A stretch of 64,000 nucleotides of DNA from Ruficoccus amylovorans (GCF_014230085.1 NZ_JACHVB010000034.1:1-64000), one strand, 5' to 3'; positions 31,818 through 43,106 are shown, counted from the stretch's first letter. Numbers and translations are program-made. The notes: generated by a model not told the origin, from the sequence alone.

Positions 31818-34800
31818 TTACAGTTTCTCTTTGAGATAGGGGGCAGTAGGGCTGGACTTGGTTTTGAGCAGGCCGGGGAGTGCGCCTTGATACAGGATGT
31901 GCCCGCCCGATTCGCCGCCTTCGGGGCCGACCTCGACCACGTAGTCGGCCTCGGCGATGAGGTCGAGGTTGTGCTCGATCACGGCCACGGTGTGGCCCTG
32001 CTCAACCAGCCGGTGCAGCAGTTCTATCAGTCGCTCGCAGTCGCTCATGTGCAGGCCGATGGTCGGCTCTTCCAGCAGGTAGAGATTGCGCCGGAGCAGG
32101 CCGCGCGACTTTTCCTTGAACGAGGGCAGGCCGGTCGAAAGCTCGCTCACGAGCTTCAGGCGCTGGGCCTCGCCGCCGGAAAGCGTCGGGCTGCTCTGGC
32201 CGAGTGTGAGGTAGCCCAGCCCGGTCTCGACCATCAGCCCGAGCATGTCGGAAAGGCGGCTGTGGAAGCTGAAAAACTCCGCCGCCTCCTCGAAGCTCAT
32301 GGCGAGCACGTCGGCGATGGTTTTACCGTTCCAGCGGATGTCGGCCAGTTCGGGGCCGTAGCGGGTGCCGTGGCAATCCTCGCAGGGCACGTACTGGTCG
32401 GGCAGGAAACTCATCTCCAGCTTGATCCGGCCCGCGCCCTGGCAGGTTTCGCAGCGCCCGCCCTTGGTGTTGAAGGAAAAATGTCCCGCGGTGTAGCCGT
32501 GGATTTTAGCCTCTGGCAGCGAGGCGAAAAACTGCCGGATGATGTCGAAAGCCCCGATGTAGGTGGCCGGAGTCGAGCGCGGGGTTTTGCCGATGGGTTC
32601 CTGATCCACTTCGATGACGGCTCGGAAGGCGTTGCCGTTGACAAGGTCCTGGCAGGGCAGCGCAAGGTCCGCGCCGGTGAGGCGGGCGGATTTTTTGGCA
32701 ATGGCGATTTCGACAGCGGGCTTGAGCAGGCCGCGCATGAGGGTGGATTTGCCCGCGCCGGAGATACCGCAGACCATGATGAGCCGGGCCAGTGGCAGGC
32801 GAAGGTCCTCGCCCTTGAGGTTGCGCAGGGCGGGCTTGCGCAGGACAAGCCAGTCCGCCGTCTTGGACCGGGGCGTCCACTTCTTCGGCAACGCCCGGTA
32901 AGCGCCGCGCAGCGGGTGGGCGATGCCGTCCTTCAAGTATTGCCCGGTGAGTGAGTCCGGGTTTTTAATTATTTTGTCATAAGGCCCCTCGGCCAGCAGG
33001 CGGCCACCGTGGATGCCCGCGCCGGGGCCGAGGTCGATGATGTTGTCGGCGGCGCGCATGGTGTCGTCGTCGTGCTCGACTACGAGCAGGGTGTTACCCT
33101 TGTCCCGGAGGGTCAGAAGGGAGCGGATCAACTCGTCGTTGTCGCGGGCGTGCAGGCCGATGGACGGTTCGTCCAGCACGTAGAGCACGCCGGAAAGATT
33201 GGAGCCGAGCTGAGCGGCGAGGCGGATGCGCTGGGCTTCGCCGCCGGAGAGAGTGTTCGTCGCACGGTCGAGGCAGAGATAGCCCAGCCCCACGCGGTCC
33301 ATGAACTTCAACCGCTCCTCGACCTCGGGCACGATCTCGCGGGCGATACGCTTGCCGCGGGTGTCGAGCCGGAGCGTGCGGAGAGTTTCCAGCAGGCGCT
33401 GCGGGGGAAGGGCGAGCAGTTGCGGCAGGGAGAGTTTGCCGGAGGCTGTGTCGATCAGCACGGAACGGCTGACCGGGTTCAGGCGTGTGCCTTCGCAGGT
33501 CGGGCAAGGCTCGCCGTCGTCGGCATCCTCCGGCACTTCCTGGAAATCTTCATGGTCGTGCATCCAGGAAAAAATACGCCCGTAGCCGTGGCAGGCCGGG
33601 CACCAGCCCTTGGCCGAGTTCCAGGAAAAATGCTTCGGGTCCAACTCCGGGTAGGCCTCGCCCGTGGCGGGGTCGGTCCTTGTCGTGGAAAACCATGACA
33701 AAATACCGTCGCGTGTGCTGAGGATGAAGCAGGCGCCTTTGCCGTGCTTGAGCGCCTCGCCCAGAAGCTTGGCGGCGGCTTCCTCGTTTGCCGGGTCCAG
33801 TTCCCAGACCAGTTCGATGTCGTGCTCGCGGTAGCGGTCGAGTTTTTGGAATTTGTCCAGTTCGACCAGCTCGCCGTCGCAGCGCATGAGGGTAAAACCG
33901 TGGTCGCGGGCCCAGTTGGCCAGCGGCTCGTGGTGCCCCTTGCGGGCGCGGACGACCGGGGCGCACAAGTAAAGGGCGCGACCATTCGCTGCCTGTCTGG
34001 AGGAAAGCGTTTCGCGGAACTTTTTGCGCAGGGCCGGGCGTGACATGGCCACAAGCGGCTCGCCGGTGACGGGGCTGTGCTGCACGCCGACCTTGGCGGT
34101 GAGCAGGCGCAGGTACTGTGCGACTTCGGTGATAGTGGCGACGGTGGACTTGCGGCTGCCGCGAGTCACGCGCTGCTCGATGGCCACGGTCGGCTGGACG
34201 CCACTCAGGTCGTCAATGTCAGGGCGCTGGAGTTGCTCCACGAATTGCCGGGCGTAGGCCGACATCGACTCCATGAAGCGCCGCTGCCCCTCGGCGAACA
34301 CGATGTCAAAGGCGAGCGAGGACTTGCCCGATCCGCTGACACCGGTCACGACGTTGAAGGCGTGCTGCGGGATGGACAGGTCAAGGTTGCGCAGGTTGTG
34401 CTCGCGCGCGCCGAGGATGCGTAGCTGGCCGCTGGCCGGGCCGGATTTTTTGGCACGGGATTTTGTTTTACCGGAAGCTGCTTTGGACTTTGGCCTTGTA
34501 TTTATTTTTCCACTACACAGCTCTTTGAGGAAGGGGCTAGTGGTGGTGGATGCTTTTAGCATCTGTGCTGGGGTTCCCTGGAAAATGACCTGCCCGCCGC
34601 CGGAACCGGCCTCAGGGCCGAGCTCGATCAACCAGTCGGCACAGCGGAGCATGTCGAGCTGGTGCTCGATCACGACAAGGCTATGCCCGGCATCGACCAG
34701 TTTTTGAAGAACGGTAATAAGGCGTTTCACGTCGTCGCGGTGCAGGCCGGTGGTCGGCTCGTCGAGCAGCAGGAGCGCGTTTTCCTCCCCGGCGCGGGCG

Positions 34801-37328
34801 AGGTATTTGACCAGCTTGAGCCGCTGGCACTCGCCGCCGGAGAGGGTGTTGAGCGGCTGGCCGAGTGTGAGGTAGCCCAGTCCCACATCGGCCAGTGAGC
34901 GCAGTCGACTGACGATGCGCGCCCGCTCGGCGAAGAAAGTGATCGCCTCGTTGACATCGAGCGCGAGCACGTCGGAGACGCTCTTTCCGTTCCAGCGGAT
35001 GGCGAGAACTTCGGGCTTGAAACGTTTGCCTTCGCAGACCGGGCAGGGGACGAAAACATCGGCCAGGAACTGCATCTCGATGCGCTCGTAGCCGAGGCCC
35101 TGGCAATGCTCGCATCGCCCCTGGCCGCTGTTGAAGGAGAAATGGGAGGCGGTCAGCCCGGCGGCCTGCGCGGTCTCGGTGCGGGCGAACTGCTGGCGGA
35201 TGTCGTCCCAGGCTTCGCAGTAGAGGGCAGCGTTCGAGCGCGGTGTCTTGCTGACCGGCGACTGGTCCACCAGCACGATGTCGCTCAGGGATTCGTCTCC
35301 GGCGATAGCGGTGATTTCCGCCGGGTCGTCGGCCATCTTGCCGCGCTTGGCGAGCAGGCCCTGATGGATGACGTTGTTCAAGAGGGTGGACTTGCCCGAG
35401 CCGCTGACGCCGCTCAAGGCGACGAAACGCCCGAGCGGGATCTCCACATCGAGGCCGCGCAGGTTGTGCTTGCGGGCGGCCTTGAATGAAAGCCGGGGCG
35501 CGTCTTTGACGGAGCGGAGTGTAGTGGGAGGATCAATACACAGGCGCCCGGACAGGTAGCCTCCGGTGAGACTTTTTTTGTCTTTGTAAATCTGCGCGGG
35601 CGTCCCTTGGAAGACAATTTGACCGCCGCCGGAACCTGGTTCGGGGCCGAGCTCGATTAACTGGTCGGCGGCGCGCATGACGGCCTCGTCATGCTCGACC
35701 ACGACGACGGTGTTTCCCGCGTCGGTCAGGCGGCGCAGGATGGAGACGAGCCGGTCGATGTCGCGCGAGTGCAGGCCGACGGAGGGCTCGTCGAGGACGA
35801 AGAGCGTGTCCACCAGCGCGGTGCCGAGGCAGGTGGTGAGGTTGACGCGCTCAACCTCACCGCCGGAGAGCGTGCGGCTGGCGCGGTCGAGCGTGAGGTA
35901 GCCCAGACCGACTTCGTTCAGGTAGCGCAGGCGGGTGAGGATGGCCTCGTGTGCCAGCTCGGACTGGTGGGCGCGGCCGTTACCGCTGGATTTTTTCCGG
36001 ACCGGCGCATGTTGCTCGATCCGCTCCAGCAGATCGGAGACGGGGATCTGGTAAAGCTCGGGCAGGGTATGGCCGTGCCACTTCCAGTTCATGGCCTCGG
36101 GGACGAGCCGCGAGCCGTGGCACTCCGGACAGGTCGTGTAGGAGCGGAATTTTGAGAGAAACACCCGCACATGCATCTTGTAGGTGGTGCTTTCGAGCCA
36201 GTCGAAAAAACGCTTTACGCCGTACCACTTGCGCGAGCTTCCGGCCCCGTCCCACTCGTAGTCGGGCTCGCCCTCCATGACCCATTGGCGGTCGGTCTCG
36301 GACATGTCGGCCCACGGGAGGTTGGTGGGGACGCCTTTCTTTTTCGCGCGGGCGACGAGGTCGCGCAGGCTCTCGCTGTAAACCTGCCCCTGAAAGGCGC
36401 GGATGGCGCCGTCCTCGATGGAGAGCGTGGTGTCGGGGATGACAAGGCGGTAGTCTATCTCGATCACGCGCCCGAAGCCCCGGCACTTGGGGCAGGCGCC
36501 GATGGGGGAATTGAAGGAGAAAAGCCCGGCGCGGGCGGGGCGGTAGCGCTTGCCGGTGGCGGGGGAGTGCAGGCCCTCGGAAAAGTGCCCCAGCTCGGCG
36601 GCTTGTGAGCCTTTGGCGGAAAACAGGAACAACTCGCCCTGCCCGAAATGGAGCGCCTGCGCGGCGGCTTCGAGGAAGCGCGCGCGGGATGCGTCGGCGA
36701 GCTTGAGCTTGTCGGCCACGACGTGGACGCTTTGGTCGGTAAAATTTGTATCGAAATTTTCGATACGGGTAACTCCGCCCCCCGCGATGAGGCGGGTGTA
36801 GCCCTGGGCGGAGACCGGGCCGAGGATGTCGGGCCAGACGAGTTTTTCCGGCTTGTCGATTTTAAAGGTTAAGAGGACTTCCTGGCCGGGCCAGGCGACG
36901 AGGGCTTTTTTCCAGATGGAGGCAGGATTGTCGTCCTCGATGATCTCGCCGGTGTCGGGGTCATGGAGTTGGCTGACGTGGCAGAACCAGACCTTGAAGT
37001 AGTCGCACAGCTCGGTCATGGTGCCGACGGTCGAGCGGGAAGTTTTGACCGTGTTGCTCTGCTCGATGGCGATGGAGGGGCGGATGTTCTCGATGGCGTC
37101 CACCTCGGGGCGGTCGAGCATTTCGAGGAACTGCCGGGTGTAGGGCGAGAAGGTCTCGACATAGCGGCGCTGGCCCTCGGCGTGGAGCGTCTCGAAGACG
37201 AGGGAGGACTTGCCGGTCCCGCTCAGCCCGGTGACGCAGATGAGCTTGCCCAGCGGCAGGTCGAGGTCGAAACCCTTTAAATTGTTCTGACGGACGCCGC
37301 GCAGGCGGATGGAGTCGAAAGTACCCAT
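31818..37328 (-). CDS. uvrA: Double-length excinuclease ABC subunit UvrA (1836 aa)
   Basis: UvrA recognises damaged DNA and loads UvrB in nucleotide-excision repair. This version holds two UvrA-like halves in one chain. Four Walker A sites are present: GLSGTGKSS (about 34), GVSGSGKST (about 639), GVSGSGKSS (about 993) and GISGAGKST (about 1517), each with its signature ([24 protein letters not shown] twice) and Walker B ([36 protein letters not shown]). CxxC zinc modules also recur in pairs. Normal UvrA has about 940 residues and acts as a dimer, so this is a covalent dimer, as in chlamydiae. ATG 37328 precedes the family N-terminus. Confidence 0.95.
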   Translation of the reverse strand: MGTFDSIRLRGVRQNNLKGFDLDLPLGKLICVTGLSGTGKSSLVFETLHAEGQRRYVETFSPYTRQFLEMLDRPEVDAIENIRPSIAIEQSNTVKTSRSTVGTMTELCDYFKVWFCHVSQLHDPDTGEIIEDDNPASIWKKALVAWPGQEVLLTFKIDKPEKLVWPDILGPVSAQGYTRLIAGGGVTRIENFDTNFTDQSVHVVADKLKLADASRARFLEAAAQALHFGQGELFLFSAKGSQAAELGHFSEGLHSPATGKRYRPARAGLFSFNSPIGACPKCRGFGRVIEIDYRLVIPDTTLSIEDGAIRAFQGQVYSESLRDLVARAKKKGVPTNLPWADMSETDRQWVMEGEPDYEWDGAGSSRKWYGVKRFFDWLESTTYKMHVRVFLSKFRSYTTCPECHGSRLVPEAMNWKWHGHTLPELYQIPVSDLLERIEQHAPVRKKSSGNGRAHQSELAHEAILTRLRYLNEVGLGYLTLDRASRTLSGGEVERVNLTTCLGTALVDTLFVLDEPSVGLHSRDIDRLVSILRRLTDAGNTVVVVEHDEAVMRAADQLIELGPEPGSGGGQIVFQGTPAQIYKDKKSLTGGYLSGRLCIDPPTTLRSVKDAPRLSFKAARKHNLRGLDVEIPLGRFVALSGVSGSGKSTLLNNVIHQGLLAKRGKMADDPAEITAIAGDESLSDIVLVDQSPVSKTPRSNAALYCEAWDDIRQQFARTETAQAAGLTASHFSFNSGQGRCEHCQGLGYERIEMQFLADVFVPCPVCEGKRFKPEVLAIRWNGKSVSDVLALDVNEAITFFAERARIVSRLRSLADVGLGYLTLGQPLNTLSGGECQRLKLVKYLARAGEENALLLLDEPTTGLHRDDVKRLITVLQKLVDAGHSLVVIEHQLDMLRCADWLIELGPEAGSGGGQVIFQGTPAQMLKASTTTSPFLKELCSGKINTRPKSKAASGKTKSRAKKSGPASGQLRILGAREHNLRNLDLSIPQHAFNVVTGVSGSGKSSLAFDIVFAEGQRRFMESMSAYARQFVEQLQRPDIDDLSGVQPTVAIEQRVTRGSRKSTVATITEVAQYLRLLTAKVGVQHSPVTGEPLVAMSRPALRKKFRETLSSRQAANGRALYLCAPVVRARKGHHEPLANWARDHGFTLMRCDGELVELDKFQKLDRYREHDIELVWELDPANEEAAAKLLGEALKHGKGACFILSTRDGILSWFSTTRTDPATGEAYPELDPKHFSWNSAKGWCPACHGYGRIFSWMHDHEDFQEVPEDADDGEPCPTCEGTRLNPVSRSVLIDTASGKLSLPQLLALPPQRLLETLRTLRLDTRGKRIAREIVPEVEERLKFMDRVGLGYLCLDRATNTLSGGEAQRIRLAAQLGSNLSGVLYVLDEPSIGLHARDNDELIRSLLTLRDKGNTLLVVEHDDDTMRAADNIIDLGPGAGIHGGRLLAEGPYDKIIKNPDSLTGQYLKDGIAHPLRGAYRALPKKWTPRSKTADWLVLRKPALRNLKGEDLRLPLARLIMVCGISGAGKSTLMRGLLKPAVEIAIAKKSARLTGADLALPCQDLVNGNAFRAVIEVDQEPIGKTPRSTPATYIGAFDIIRQFFASLPEAKIHGYTAGHFSFNTKGGRCETCQGAGRIKLEMSFLPDQYVPCEDCHGTRYGPELADIRWNGKTIADVLAMSFEEAAEFFSFHSRLSDMLGLMVETGLGYLTLGQSSPTLSGGEAQRLKLVSELSTGLPSFKEKSRGLLRRNLYLLEEPTIGLHMSDCERLIELLHRLVEQGHTVAVIEHNLDLIAEADYVVEVGPEGGESGGHILYQGALPGLLKTKSSPTAPYLKEKL

Positions 37329-37424
37329 GAGTTTAAAGCGATAAACATATGTGCACCTTTGCGGGAAATGCAAGCGACAGGATGCACTTGTTTTCGCCGC
37401 TGTCCCGGTTGCGGCTGAAAGCCT

Positions 37425-38018
37425 CTACAGCAGGTTGGTCGGAAGCTCCTCTTCGGGGGTTGCGGTGGCGGTGGCTTGTTCGCGGGCGCGGGAGCGGGCT
37501 TCGGCGGGGACCGCGGGGGCGTAGGAGAAATGGGCCAGGGCGACGAATACGTCGGACTCGGGGACACTGTCCTCCAGCACGGGGCGCAGGCAGCCGAGGA
37601 AGGCGCGGTCGGCCTCGCCCGCCGGGTGGGCGAAGTCCTCAACCTCGCGCCAGAAGTGCTGGCGATGCTCGCTGACGGCGCGGGTGAGCGGGTTGTCAGC
37701 GGTGGTGCGCCAGGCCAGGAGCACGCGCGTCAGTGGGCGTGACTGGAGGGCTTTGCGGTAGTTGTTGACGAAGTCGCTGAGGTCGCCGGTTGCCTCTTCG
37801 GGGAAGAGGGTGGCCGCAGGCGGAAAGAAGTCCGTGTTGGCGGCGATGTGTTCCATGAGGCCGTCAAGGCCCTTGAAGTAGCGGTAAATGAGTACCTTGT
37901 CCACGCCGGAACGGGCGGCGACATGGTTAATCCCCAATTCGTGGAAACCGCCCTGAAGGATCAGGTCCACCGCAGCCTGTGCAATGCGTTCTTCGGTATG
38001 GGCGCGGTTTCGCTTCAT
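37425..38018 (-). CDS. TetR/AcrR family transcriptional regulator
   Basis: A 197-aa repressor-type protein from ATG 38018. The N-terminal helix-turn-helix is typical: RIAQAAVDLILQGGFHELGI followed by NHVAARSGVDKVLIYRYFKG and LMEHIA. The C-terminal ligand domain has no recognisable inducer specificity. It is divergent from the EF-hand protein gene (start 38177); the 158-bp gap is the likely place for its operator, so that gene is a candidate target. Its last residues contain an odd TATATPEEELPTNLL tail. Confidence 0.88.
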   Translation of the reverse strand: MKRNRAHTEERIAQAAVDLILQGGFHELGINHVAARSGVDKVLIYRYFKGLDGLMEHIAANTDFFPPAATLFPEEATGDLSDFVNNYRKALQSRPLTRVLLAWRTTADNPLTRAVSEHRQHFWREVEDFAHPAGEADRAFLGCLRPVLEDSVPESDVFVALAHFSYAPAVPAEARSRAREQATATATPEEELPTNLL

Positions 38019-38176
38019 GGAATCTTCATATAAGGGGGCGCTTCCGACCCTGTCAAACGCAACTGCGGGACGAAAACCGACGTAACACAAAAAACATACC
38101 GAACAGTGAATCTTGCCGGTCGGTTTGGATAAATCCTTGTCAGCCCCCACCGGGGGCGTATCTAGTGTAACTGAAC

Positions 38177-40519
38177 GTGACTGAAGATTTGTCAAAAGTT
38201 TCCCCCGGTGTGACACCGGCTGTTCGCTATTTCCGCGCTGGCGGTTTTAACCAGTTGTACCTGTCGTCGGCTGATGATCTCAAGGCCCTGGCCGGTCTGG
38301 ACCAGACGCTTTGGGTTGCCTCCAGTTGTCCGACCACCGGGCTGGACATGGACGAGAAGACGCTCGGCCTGATGGATACCGACGGCGACGGACGCATCCG
38401 CGTGCCGGAAGTGATGGCCGCCATCAACTGGACCCTGAGCGCGCTCAAGGATATTTCGACTCTGCCGGAGGGACGCGATTGGCTCGCCCTGGAGCAGATC
38501 GCGACCGATACCGATATTGGCGCTCGGCTTCACGAGTCGGTCAAGCGCATCCTGCGCAATCTCGACCGTCACGAGGACACGCGCATTTCCCTGGCTGACG
38601 CGCTCGACCGGAAGGGCATCTTCGCGGTCGCCAAGAGTAACGGCGACGGTGTCATCCCTGTGACCGCGGCGGACGGCCCGGCAGTGGGCCAGATTATCCA
38701 GGACATTCTGGACACGGTCGGCGGGGCGACTGATCGCAGCGGCGCGCCCGGCGTTACCGCCGAGGGCGTAACCAACTTTTACACCTCCTTGCAGGCCTAC
38801 ATCGACTGGTGGTCCGCCGGGCACCCGGAGGCGCGTAACCTCCTCGTGCCCGAGGGTGAACCGCAGGCCGACCTGTCCGCGCTCGACCCGGCCATTTTCC
38901 CGCTGGGTGAACAGACGGCAGCCGCTTCCGCCGCCGTCGAGGCGATTGCCGCCAAGGTGGAAGACTTCTTTGAAAACTGCGAAATGGCCGCTTTCGACGC
39001 GCAGGCGGTGAGCTTCTTTAACTTCTCGGAGCGTGACCTCTCCCAGCTCGGGGGCCGCACCAAGTCCGAAGTCCAGGAGGTGCTCCGCGATCTCCCTCTG
39101 GCCCGTGTGCAGGCCGACCGGCCGCTGCCGCTCTCGGAGGGGGTGAACCCGTACTACGCCTCCGCACTGGCCGCGCTGAGCGAGTCCGCCGTCGCTCCGG
39201 TGCTCGGGGAGGGCAAGCAGAGTCTGACTCGGCAGGAGTGGGACAAGCTGCGGGCGAGCTTTGCGGCCTATCGCGCCTGGATTGCGGCCAAGGCGGGAGC
39301 CGATGTCGAAAAGCTCGGCCTGTCGCGGATCGCCGAACTCCTGCGCGACAACAAGCGTTCGGCGCTCGAAGTGCTGATCAAGCTCGACGAAGCCATCGCG
39401 GAGGAAATCCTGTCCGTGGACGAGGTGGAGAAAATCCTGCGCTACCATCGGGATTTGTTCCGCCTGCTCAACAACTACGTTGCGCTGCCCGAATTTTACG
39501 ATACCGACCGGCGGGCGGTTTTTCAGATGGGTAAGCTCATTATCGACGGCTGCTCACTCAGCCTGTGCGTGGATGTGGACGACATCAACCGGCACTCGCT
39601 CATTGCGGCCAAGTCGGGCATTTTCCTGGCTTACTGCGAACTTTCCCGTAAAGACGTAGCGGCCAAAAGAATCATCGCCGCCGCCGTCACGCAACGGGGG
39701 GTCGGGCGAATCACCGTGGGCAAGAACGCGGTCTTTTACGACCGCTACGGGCGCGACTGGGATGCCAAAGTGGTCAAGACGGTGGAGAATCCGGTCAGCC
39801 TGCGCGAGGCCGCGTTGGCCCCGTTCAAGAAGCTGGCCGCGCTGGTTAGTTCCCAGGTGGACAAGCTGACCTCGGCGCGGGAGAAAGCGATCGAAAGCAG
39901 CTTGACGACCGGCATCCAGAACGCCGGGCAAAAGATCGGGGAGAAACCGGCGGCGACCCCGGCGGCGGCTCCCTCAGGCGGGGTCGGTGTCGGCGGAATG
40001 CTGGCCGGAGGGGGTGTCGCGCTGGCGGCGTTGACCTCGTCCTTTGCCTTTATCGCCCAGTCGATGCAGAAGATCAGTGCGGCTTCGATTTTTTATACCA
40101 TCGGGATCATCCTGCTTTTCATCCTGGTACCGGCATTGGTCACCGGCTTTTTCAAGCTCCGGGCCCGCGACATCGGGATGATTCTGGAAGCCTGCGGCTG
40201 GGCTATTAATGGCCGTATGCGGATCACGCTGAATGTCGCCCGACAACTCATGCATGTGGGGCGTTTCTCCAAGGGTTCAGAGCGGATCTATCCCACCTAT
40301 GCCGAGAAACGCGGTGGCCTCTGGCGCTGGATCTTTTTCCCGATTTTCATCGGGCTGGCTATCTATTGCGCGATCTGGCTGGGCCGCATCCTGTGGACGG
40401 ACAAGGAAGCTGAGGTTTCCCCGCCGCCACCGGTGGCGGAGACGGTCGAGGAAGCGCCGACCGCCGCCGAGAAGGATGCCGCCGCCGAAGCCGCAACCGC
40501 TCCAGACACCGCGGAGTAA
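38177..40519 (+). CDS. Large hypothetical protein with EF-hand motif and C-terminal membrane segments
   Basis: A 780-aa protein starting at GTG 38177. Near residues 70-82 an EF-hand loop DTDGDGRIRVPEV is complete for calcium. A long soluble, helix-rich region follows to about 590 (an SLCVDVDD patch and KNAVFYDRYGRDWDAKVV in the middle). An Ala/Gly-rich hydrophobic stretch (about 612-628) and segments at about 635-660 and 715-735 are membrane-spanning, and the C-terminus is an acidic AAEAATAPDTAE tail. I recognise the overall type as a verrucomicrobial hypothetical but know no function. TetR regulates it possibly, being divergent. Confidence 0.75.
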   Translation: MTEDLSKVSPGVTPAVRYFRAGGFNQLYLSSADDLKALAGLDQTLWVASSCPTTGLDMDEKTLGLMDTDGDGRIRVPEVMAAINWTLSALKDISTLPEGRDWLALEQIATDTDIGARLHESVKRILRNLDRHEDTRISLADALDRKGIFAVAKSNGDGVIPVTAADGPAVGQIIQDILDTVGGATDRSGAPGVTAEGVTNFYTSLQAYIDWWSAGHPEARNLLVPEGEPQADLSALDPAIFPLGEQTAAASAAVEAIAAKVEDFFENCEMAAFDAQAVSFFNFSERDLSQLGGRTKSEVQEVLRDLPLARVQADRPLPLSEGVNPYYASALAALSESAVAPVLGEGKQSLTRQEWDKLRASFAAYRAWIAAKAGADVEKLGLSRIAELLRDNKRSALEVLIKLDEAIAEEILSVDEVEKILRYHRDLFRLLNNYVALPEFYDTDRRAVFQMGKLIIDGCSLSLCVDVDDINRHSLIAAKSGIFLAYCELSRKDVAAKRIIAAAVTQRGVGRITVGKNAVFYDRYGRDWDAKVVKTVENPVSLREAALAPFKKLAALVSSQVDKLTSAREKAIESSLTTGIQNAGQKIGEKPAATPAAAPSGGVGVGGMLAGGGVALAALTSSFAFIAQSMQKISAASIFYTIGIILLFILVPALVTGFFKLRARDIGMILEACGWAINGRMRITLNVARQLMHVGRFSKGSERIYPTYAEKRGGLWRWIFFPIFIGLAIYCAIWLGRILWTDKEAEVSPPPPVAETVEEAPTAAEKDAAAEAATAPDTAE

Positions 40520-40535
40520 AGCGAACATGCTCTAG
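40518..40535. repeat. Short dyad of the 'gagcgaacatgctc' type
   Basis: aaagcgaacatgctctaga directly after the stop of the EF-hand gene. The core gcgaacatgct is shared with the dyads at 29845-29860 and (as gcgaatatgct) 54935-54950, all intergenic. Confidence 0.4.
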
Positions 40536-40657
40536 ATTTGCAACCGTTGCGCCGCGAAGTGGCGACACGGGTTGTTTTGGCAATGTATTTTACCGGCGCG
40601 ATAAGAACTTTTGTGCTGAGGAAAAAAGCGCGGACCGTTGCCGGTTGGTCCCCTCCC

Positions 40658-41116
40658 TCAGCGGGCGATGTCGGTGTGGTTGAGGACGCGGATGCCATTG
40701 CGGTTGAGCACGTCGGCGGCCAGCTCATTGTCTTCCAGGCGCATGACCAGCCCGCTCTTGCCACCGGGGCGGGTCAGCATCGGGTAGGCGTAGTGGATGT
40801 TGATCTCGGCCTGGACGAGGGCGCAGGTGACTTTTTTCAGGTCTTGCTCGGTGTTGATCTCGGCCACGATTACTTCGTTGAGCGAAAAGGCGAAGCCCTG
40901 CTCGTGGAAGAAATCGCGGGCCTGCTCCCAGTAATCGACGATGAGCCGGATGATAACGTTGTCGGTCGTATCGACGGAGGTGACGGACATGATGTGCACG
41001 TCGTGCGAGGCGAGCATCATGATGATGTCGTTGAGGCGGCCCACCTTGTTGTCCGCGAATATGGAAAATTGCCGTACGGCCTCGCTGCCGGGGTTCTGAA
41101 TCGTCTTCGCCGCCAT
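40658..41116 (-). CDS. Tandem ACT-domain protein
   Basis: A 152-aa protein made of two ACT modules. The first (about 14-80) reads RQFSIFADNKVGRLNDIIMML followed by VHIMSVTSVDTTDNVIIRLIV, the second (about 83-150) EVIVAEINTEQDLKKVTCAL followed by EINIHYAYPML. ACT domains bind small ligands, mostly amino acids. No catalytic domain is present, and the layout is that of small stand-alone regulatory ACT proteins next to biosynthetic genes. Here it stands alone, so the ligand is not suggested by neighbours. Confidence 0.87.
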   Translation of the reverse strand: MAAKTIQNPGSEAVRQFSIFADNKVGRLNDIIMMLASHDVHIMSVTSVDTTDNVIIRLIVDYWEQARDFFHEQGFAFSLNEVIVAEINTEQDLKKVTCALVQAEINIHYAYPMLTRPGGKSGLVMRLEDNELAADVLNRNGIRVLNHTDIAR

Positions 41117-41204
41117 GAGTGGTTAATCTAGCGTAGTTTGCGTAAAATGACAGGTAAAAAAAACGGCCTTGCGCCGCCGGGGTTTTTACAGCCAGTCTCG
41201 TGCC

Positions 41205-42194
41205 ATGAGCTATGTCCCCGCCGCCGACCGCTACGAAAAAACCGCGTACGCCCGTTGCGGGCGTTCAGGACTGAAGTTACCCCGGGTTTCGCTCGGGCTG
41301 TGGCATAATTTCGGAGGCGTCGATGTGGAGGAAAACGCCCGCGCCATGATCCTGCACGCCTTTGACCGTGGGATTACGCACTTCGACCTGGCCAACAATT
41401 ACGGGCCGCCGCCGGGCTCGGCGGAGGAGACCTTCGGGCGGGTGTTGCGCCGGGATCTGTCCCGCTGGCGCGACGAACTGGTCATCTCGACCAAGGCCGG
41501 TTATCACATGTGGGAAGGGCCTTACGGGGAATGGGGCTCGCGCAAGTACCTGCTCTCCAGCCTCGACCAGAGCCTTGGGCGTATGGGGCTCGACTATGTG
41601 GATATCTTTTACTCCCACCGCCCTGATCCCGAGACGCCGCTGGAGGAGACGATGGGTGCGCTGGCCACTGCCGTCCAGAGCGGGCGGGCGCTCTATGTGG
41701 GCGTTTCCAATTACAGTGCCGCGCAGACCCGCGAGGCGACCCGCCTCCTGCGCGAGTGGAAAGTCCCGTGCCTGATTCACCAGCCGCGTTACAGCCTCTT
41801 TGACCGCTGGATCGAGCCCGAGCTATGCCCGGTGCTGGAGGAGGAGGGGATCGGTTGCATCGTTTTCAGCCCGCTGGCGCAGGGGATGCTGACCGGGCGC
41901 TACCTCGACGGCGTGCCGCGGGATTCGCGGGCGGGTGGTCCGAGTGTTTTTCTCAAAGAGGAGCGCGTGCGCGAGATGCTTCCCAAAATCCAGGCTCTCA
42001 ACGAGCTTGCCCAGGCCCGTGGGCAAAGTCTGGCTCAGTTCGCCATCGCCTGGGTGTTGCGGCGGCCGGTCGTCACGTCCGCGCTCATCGGGGCGAGTCG
42101 TCCGGCGCAGATCGACGATTGCCTCGGCGCGCTGGAGGCCCCGGCCTTCACGGACGAGGAACTCGCCGCTATTGAGCGGATTCTGGCGGCTTAA
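41205..42194 (+). CDS. Aldo/keto reductase, L-glyceraldehyde-3-phosphate reductase type (YghZ-like)
   Basis: A 329-aa NADPH-dependent oxidoreductase of the (beta/alpha)8 AKR family. From ATG 41205 the N-terminus RYEKTAYARCGRSGLKLPRV and LSLGLWHNFGG-type motif (here SLGLWHNFGG) match the YghZ/Gpr group. Catalytic Asp and Tyr are in FDLANNYGPPPGSAEE, Lys in VISTKAGY, and His in YSHRPDPETPLEE. The cofactor pocket is in SALIGASRPAQIDD. The enzyme reduces reactive aldehydes such as L-glyceraldehyde 3-phosphate or methylglyoxal; the exact substrate is not certain. The upstream extension to 41169 is not supported. It may be cotranscribed with the EEP gene 46 bp downstream. Confidence 0.9.
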   Translation: MSYVPAADRYEKTAYARCGRSGLKLPRVSLGLWHNFGGVDVEENARAMILHAFDRGITHFDLANNYGPPPGSAEETFGRVLRRDLSRWRDELVISTKAGYHMWEGPYGEWGSRKYLLSSLDQSLGRMGLDYVDIFYSHRPDPETPLEETMGALATAVQSGRALYVGVSNYSAAQTREATRLLREWKVPCLIHQPRYSLFDRWIEPELCPVLEEEGIGCIVFSPLAQGMLTGRYLDGVPRDSRAGGPSVFLKEERVREMLPKIQALNELAQARGQSLAQFAIAWVLRRPVVTSALIGASRPAQIDDCLGALEAPAFTDEELAAIERILAA

Positions 42195-42240
42195 ACGGGC
42201 TCGGAGGTTGAGTTCGCCCGCCGAGGGGATAACCTAGCTT

Positions 42241-43035
42241 TTGAACGTGGCCAAGACGCTTAAACTGCTGACCTTTAACATCGCGCACGGGCGTGGGCTT
42301 TCGCTCTACCAGGGGTTCCACTCCGAGCGGGTCATCCGCCGCAACCTGTCCCGCATCGCGCAACTGCTCAACGACAGCGGCGCGGACATCGTGGCCTTGC
42401 AGGAGGTCGATGAACGCTCCCACTGGAACAAGAACCTCAACCTGGCCCGGCTGATTCAGGAGGAGAGCGGTTTCGGCTACGCCCAGATCGGGGTCAACAA
42501 CCGCCGCGAGGGCGGCAAGCCCCTGGCCTACGGCAATGCCATCCTCTCGCGTCACCCGGTGCATTTTTGGGAGAACAATCCCTTCGGCAGCGCCACCTTG
42601 GGTGAGAAGGGGTTCATCTACGCCGAAGTGGACGTGGACGGGCACCACATCCCCGTGATCAACCTGCATCTGGACTTCCGCTCGCGCAAACGCCGGATCT
42701 GGCAGGTCGAGCGTATCGTCCAGTACATGCGACAGCGGCCTTGCCCGCGCCGGGGCGACGGGATGGTCGCGCCGATCATTTGCGGCGACTTCAACAGCGG
42801 CTCCTCCCCGGACGGCGACGCTGTGAATCACCTTTTCCAGACCGTGCTTGAGCACGGCGACTACCAGCTTTATCCGACAGACGCCAAGACCTTCCCGACC
42901 TACTGGCCGCGCAAGGCGATTGACTTCGTGTTCGTGCCGGAGCCGTACCGGGTCGTCGGCGAGGAGGTGCGCAAATCCTACCTCTCCGACCATCTGCCCG
43001 TGCTGGTCGAGTTCGAGATCGCCCCCGGCGAGTAG
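42241..43035 (+). CDS. Endonuclease/exonuclease/phosphatase (EEP) family protein
   Basis: A 264-aa enzyme with the EEP fold: LTFNIAHG (Asn), VALQEVDE (metal-binding Glu), INLHLDFRS, ICGDFNSGS (Asp/Asn) and SDHLPVLVEFEI (catalytic Asp-His). The family includes phosphodiesterases and phosphatases acting on DNA, sphingomyelin or inositol phosphates; this intracellular copy has no signal peptide. The start is TTG 42241 (GAGGGG lies 13 nt upstream) or GTG 42247. It follows the aldo/keto reductase by 46 bp on the same strand. Confidence 0.87.
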   Translation: MNVAKTLKLLTFNIAHGRGLSLYQGFHSERVIRRNLSRIAQLLNDSGADIVALQEVDERSHWNKNLNLARLIQEESGFGYAQIGVNNRREGGKPLAYGNAILSRHPVHFWENNPFGSATLGEKGFIYAEVDVDGHHIPVINLHLDFRSRKRRIWQVERIVQYMRQRPCPRRGDGMVAPIICGDFNSGSSPDGDAVNHLFQTVLEHGDYQLYPTDAKTFPTYWPRKAIDFVFVPEPYRVVGEEVRKSYLSDHLPVLVEFEIAPGE

Positions 43036-43106
43036 GGGAGTTTGCTCGCGAAGGCACGCTAAGAAGCGCGAAGTTGCGGGTCATTAGCCACAACGGCCTA
43101 TCGCGC

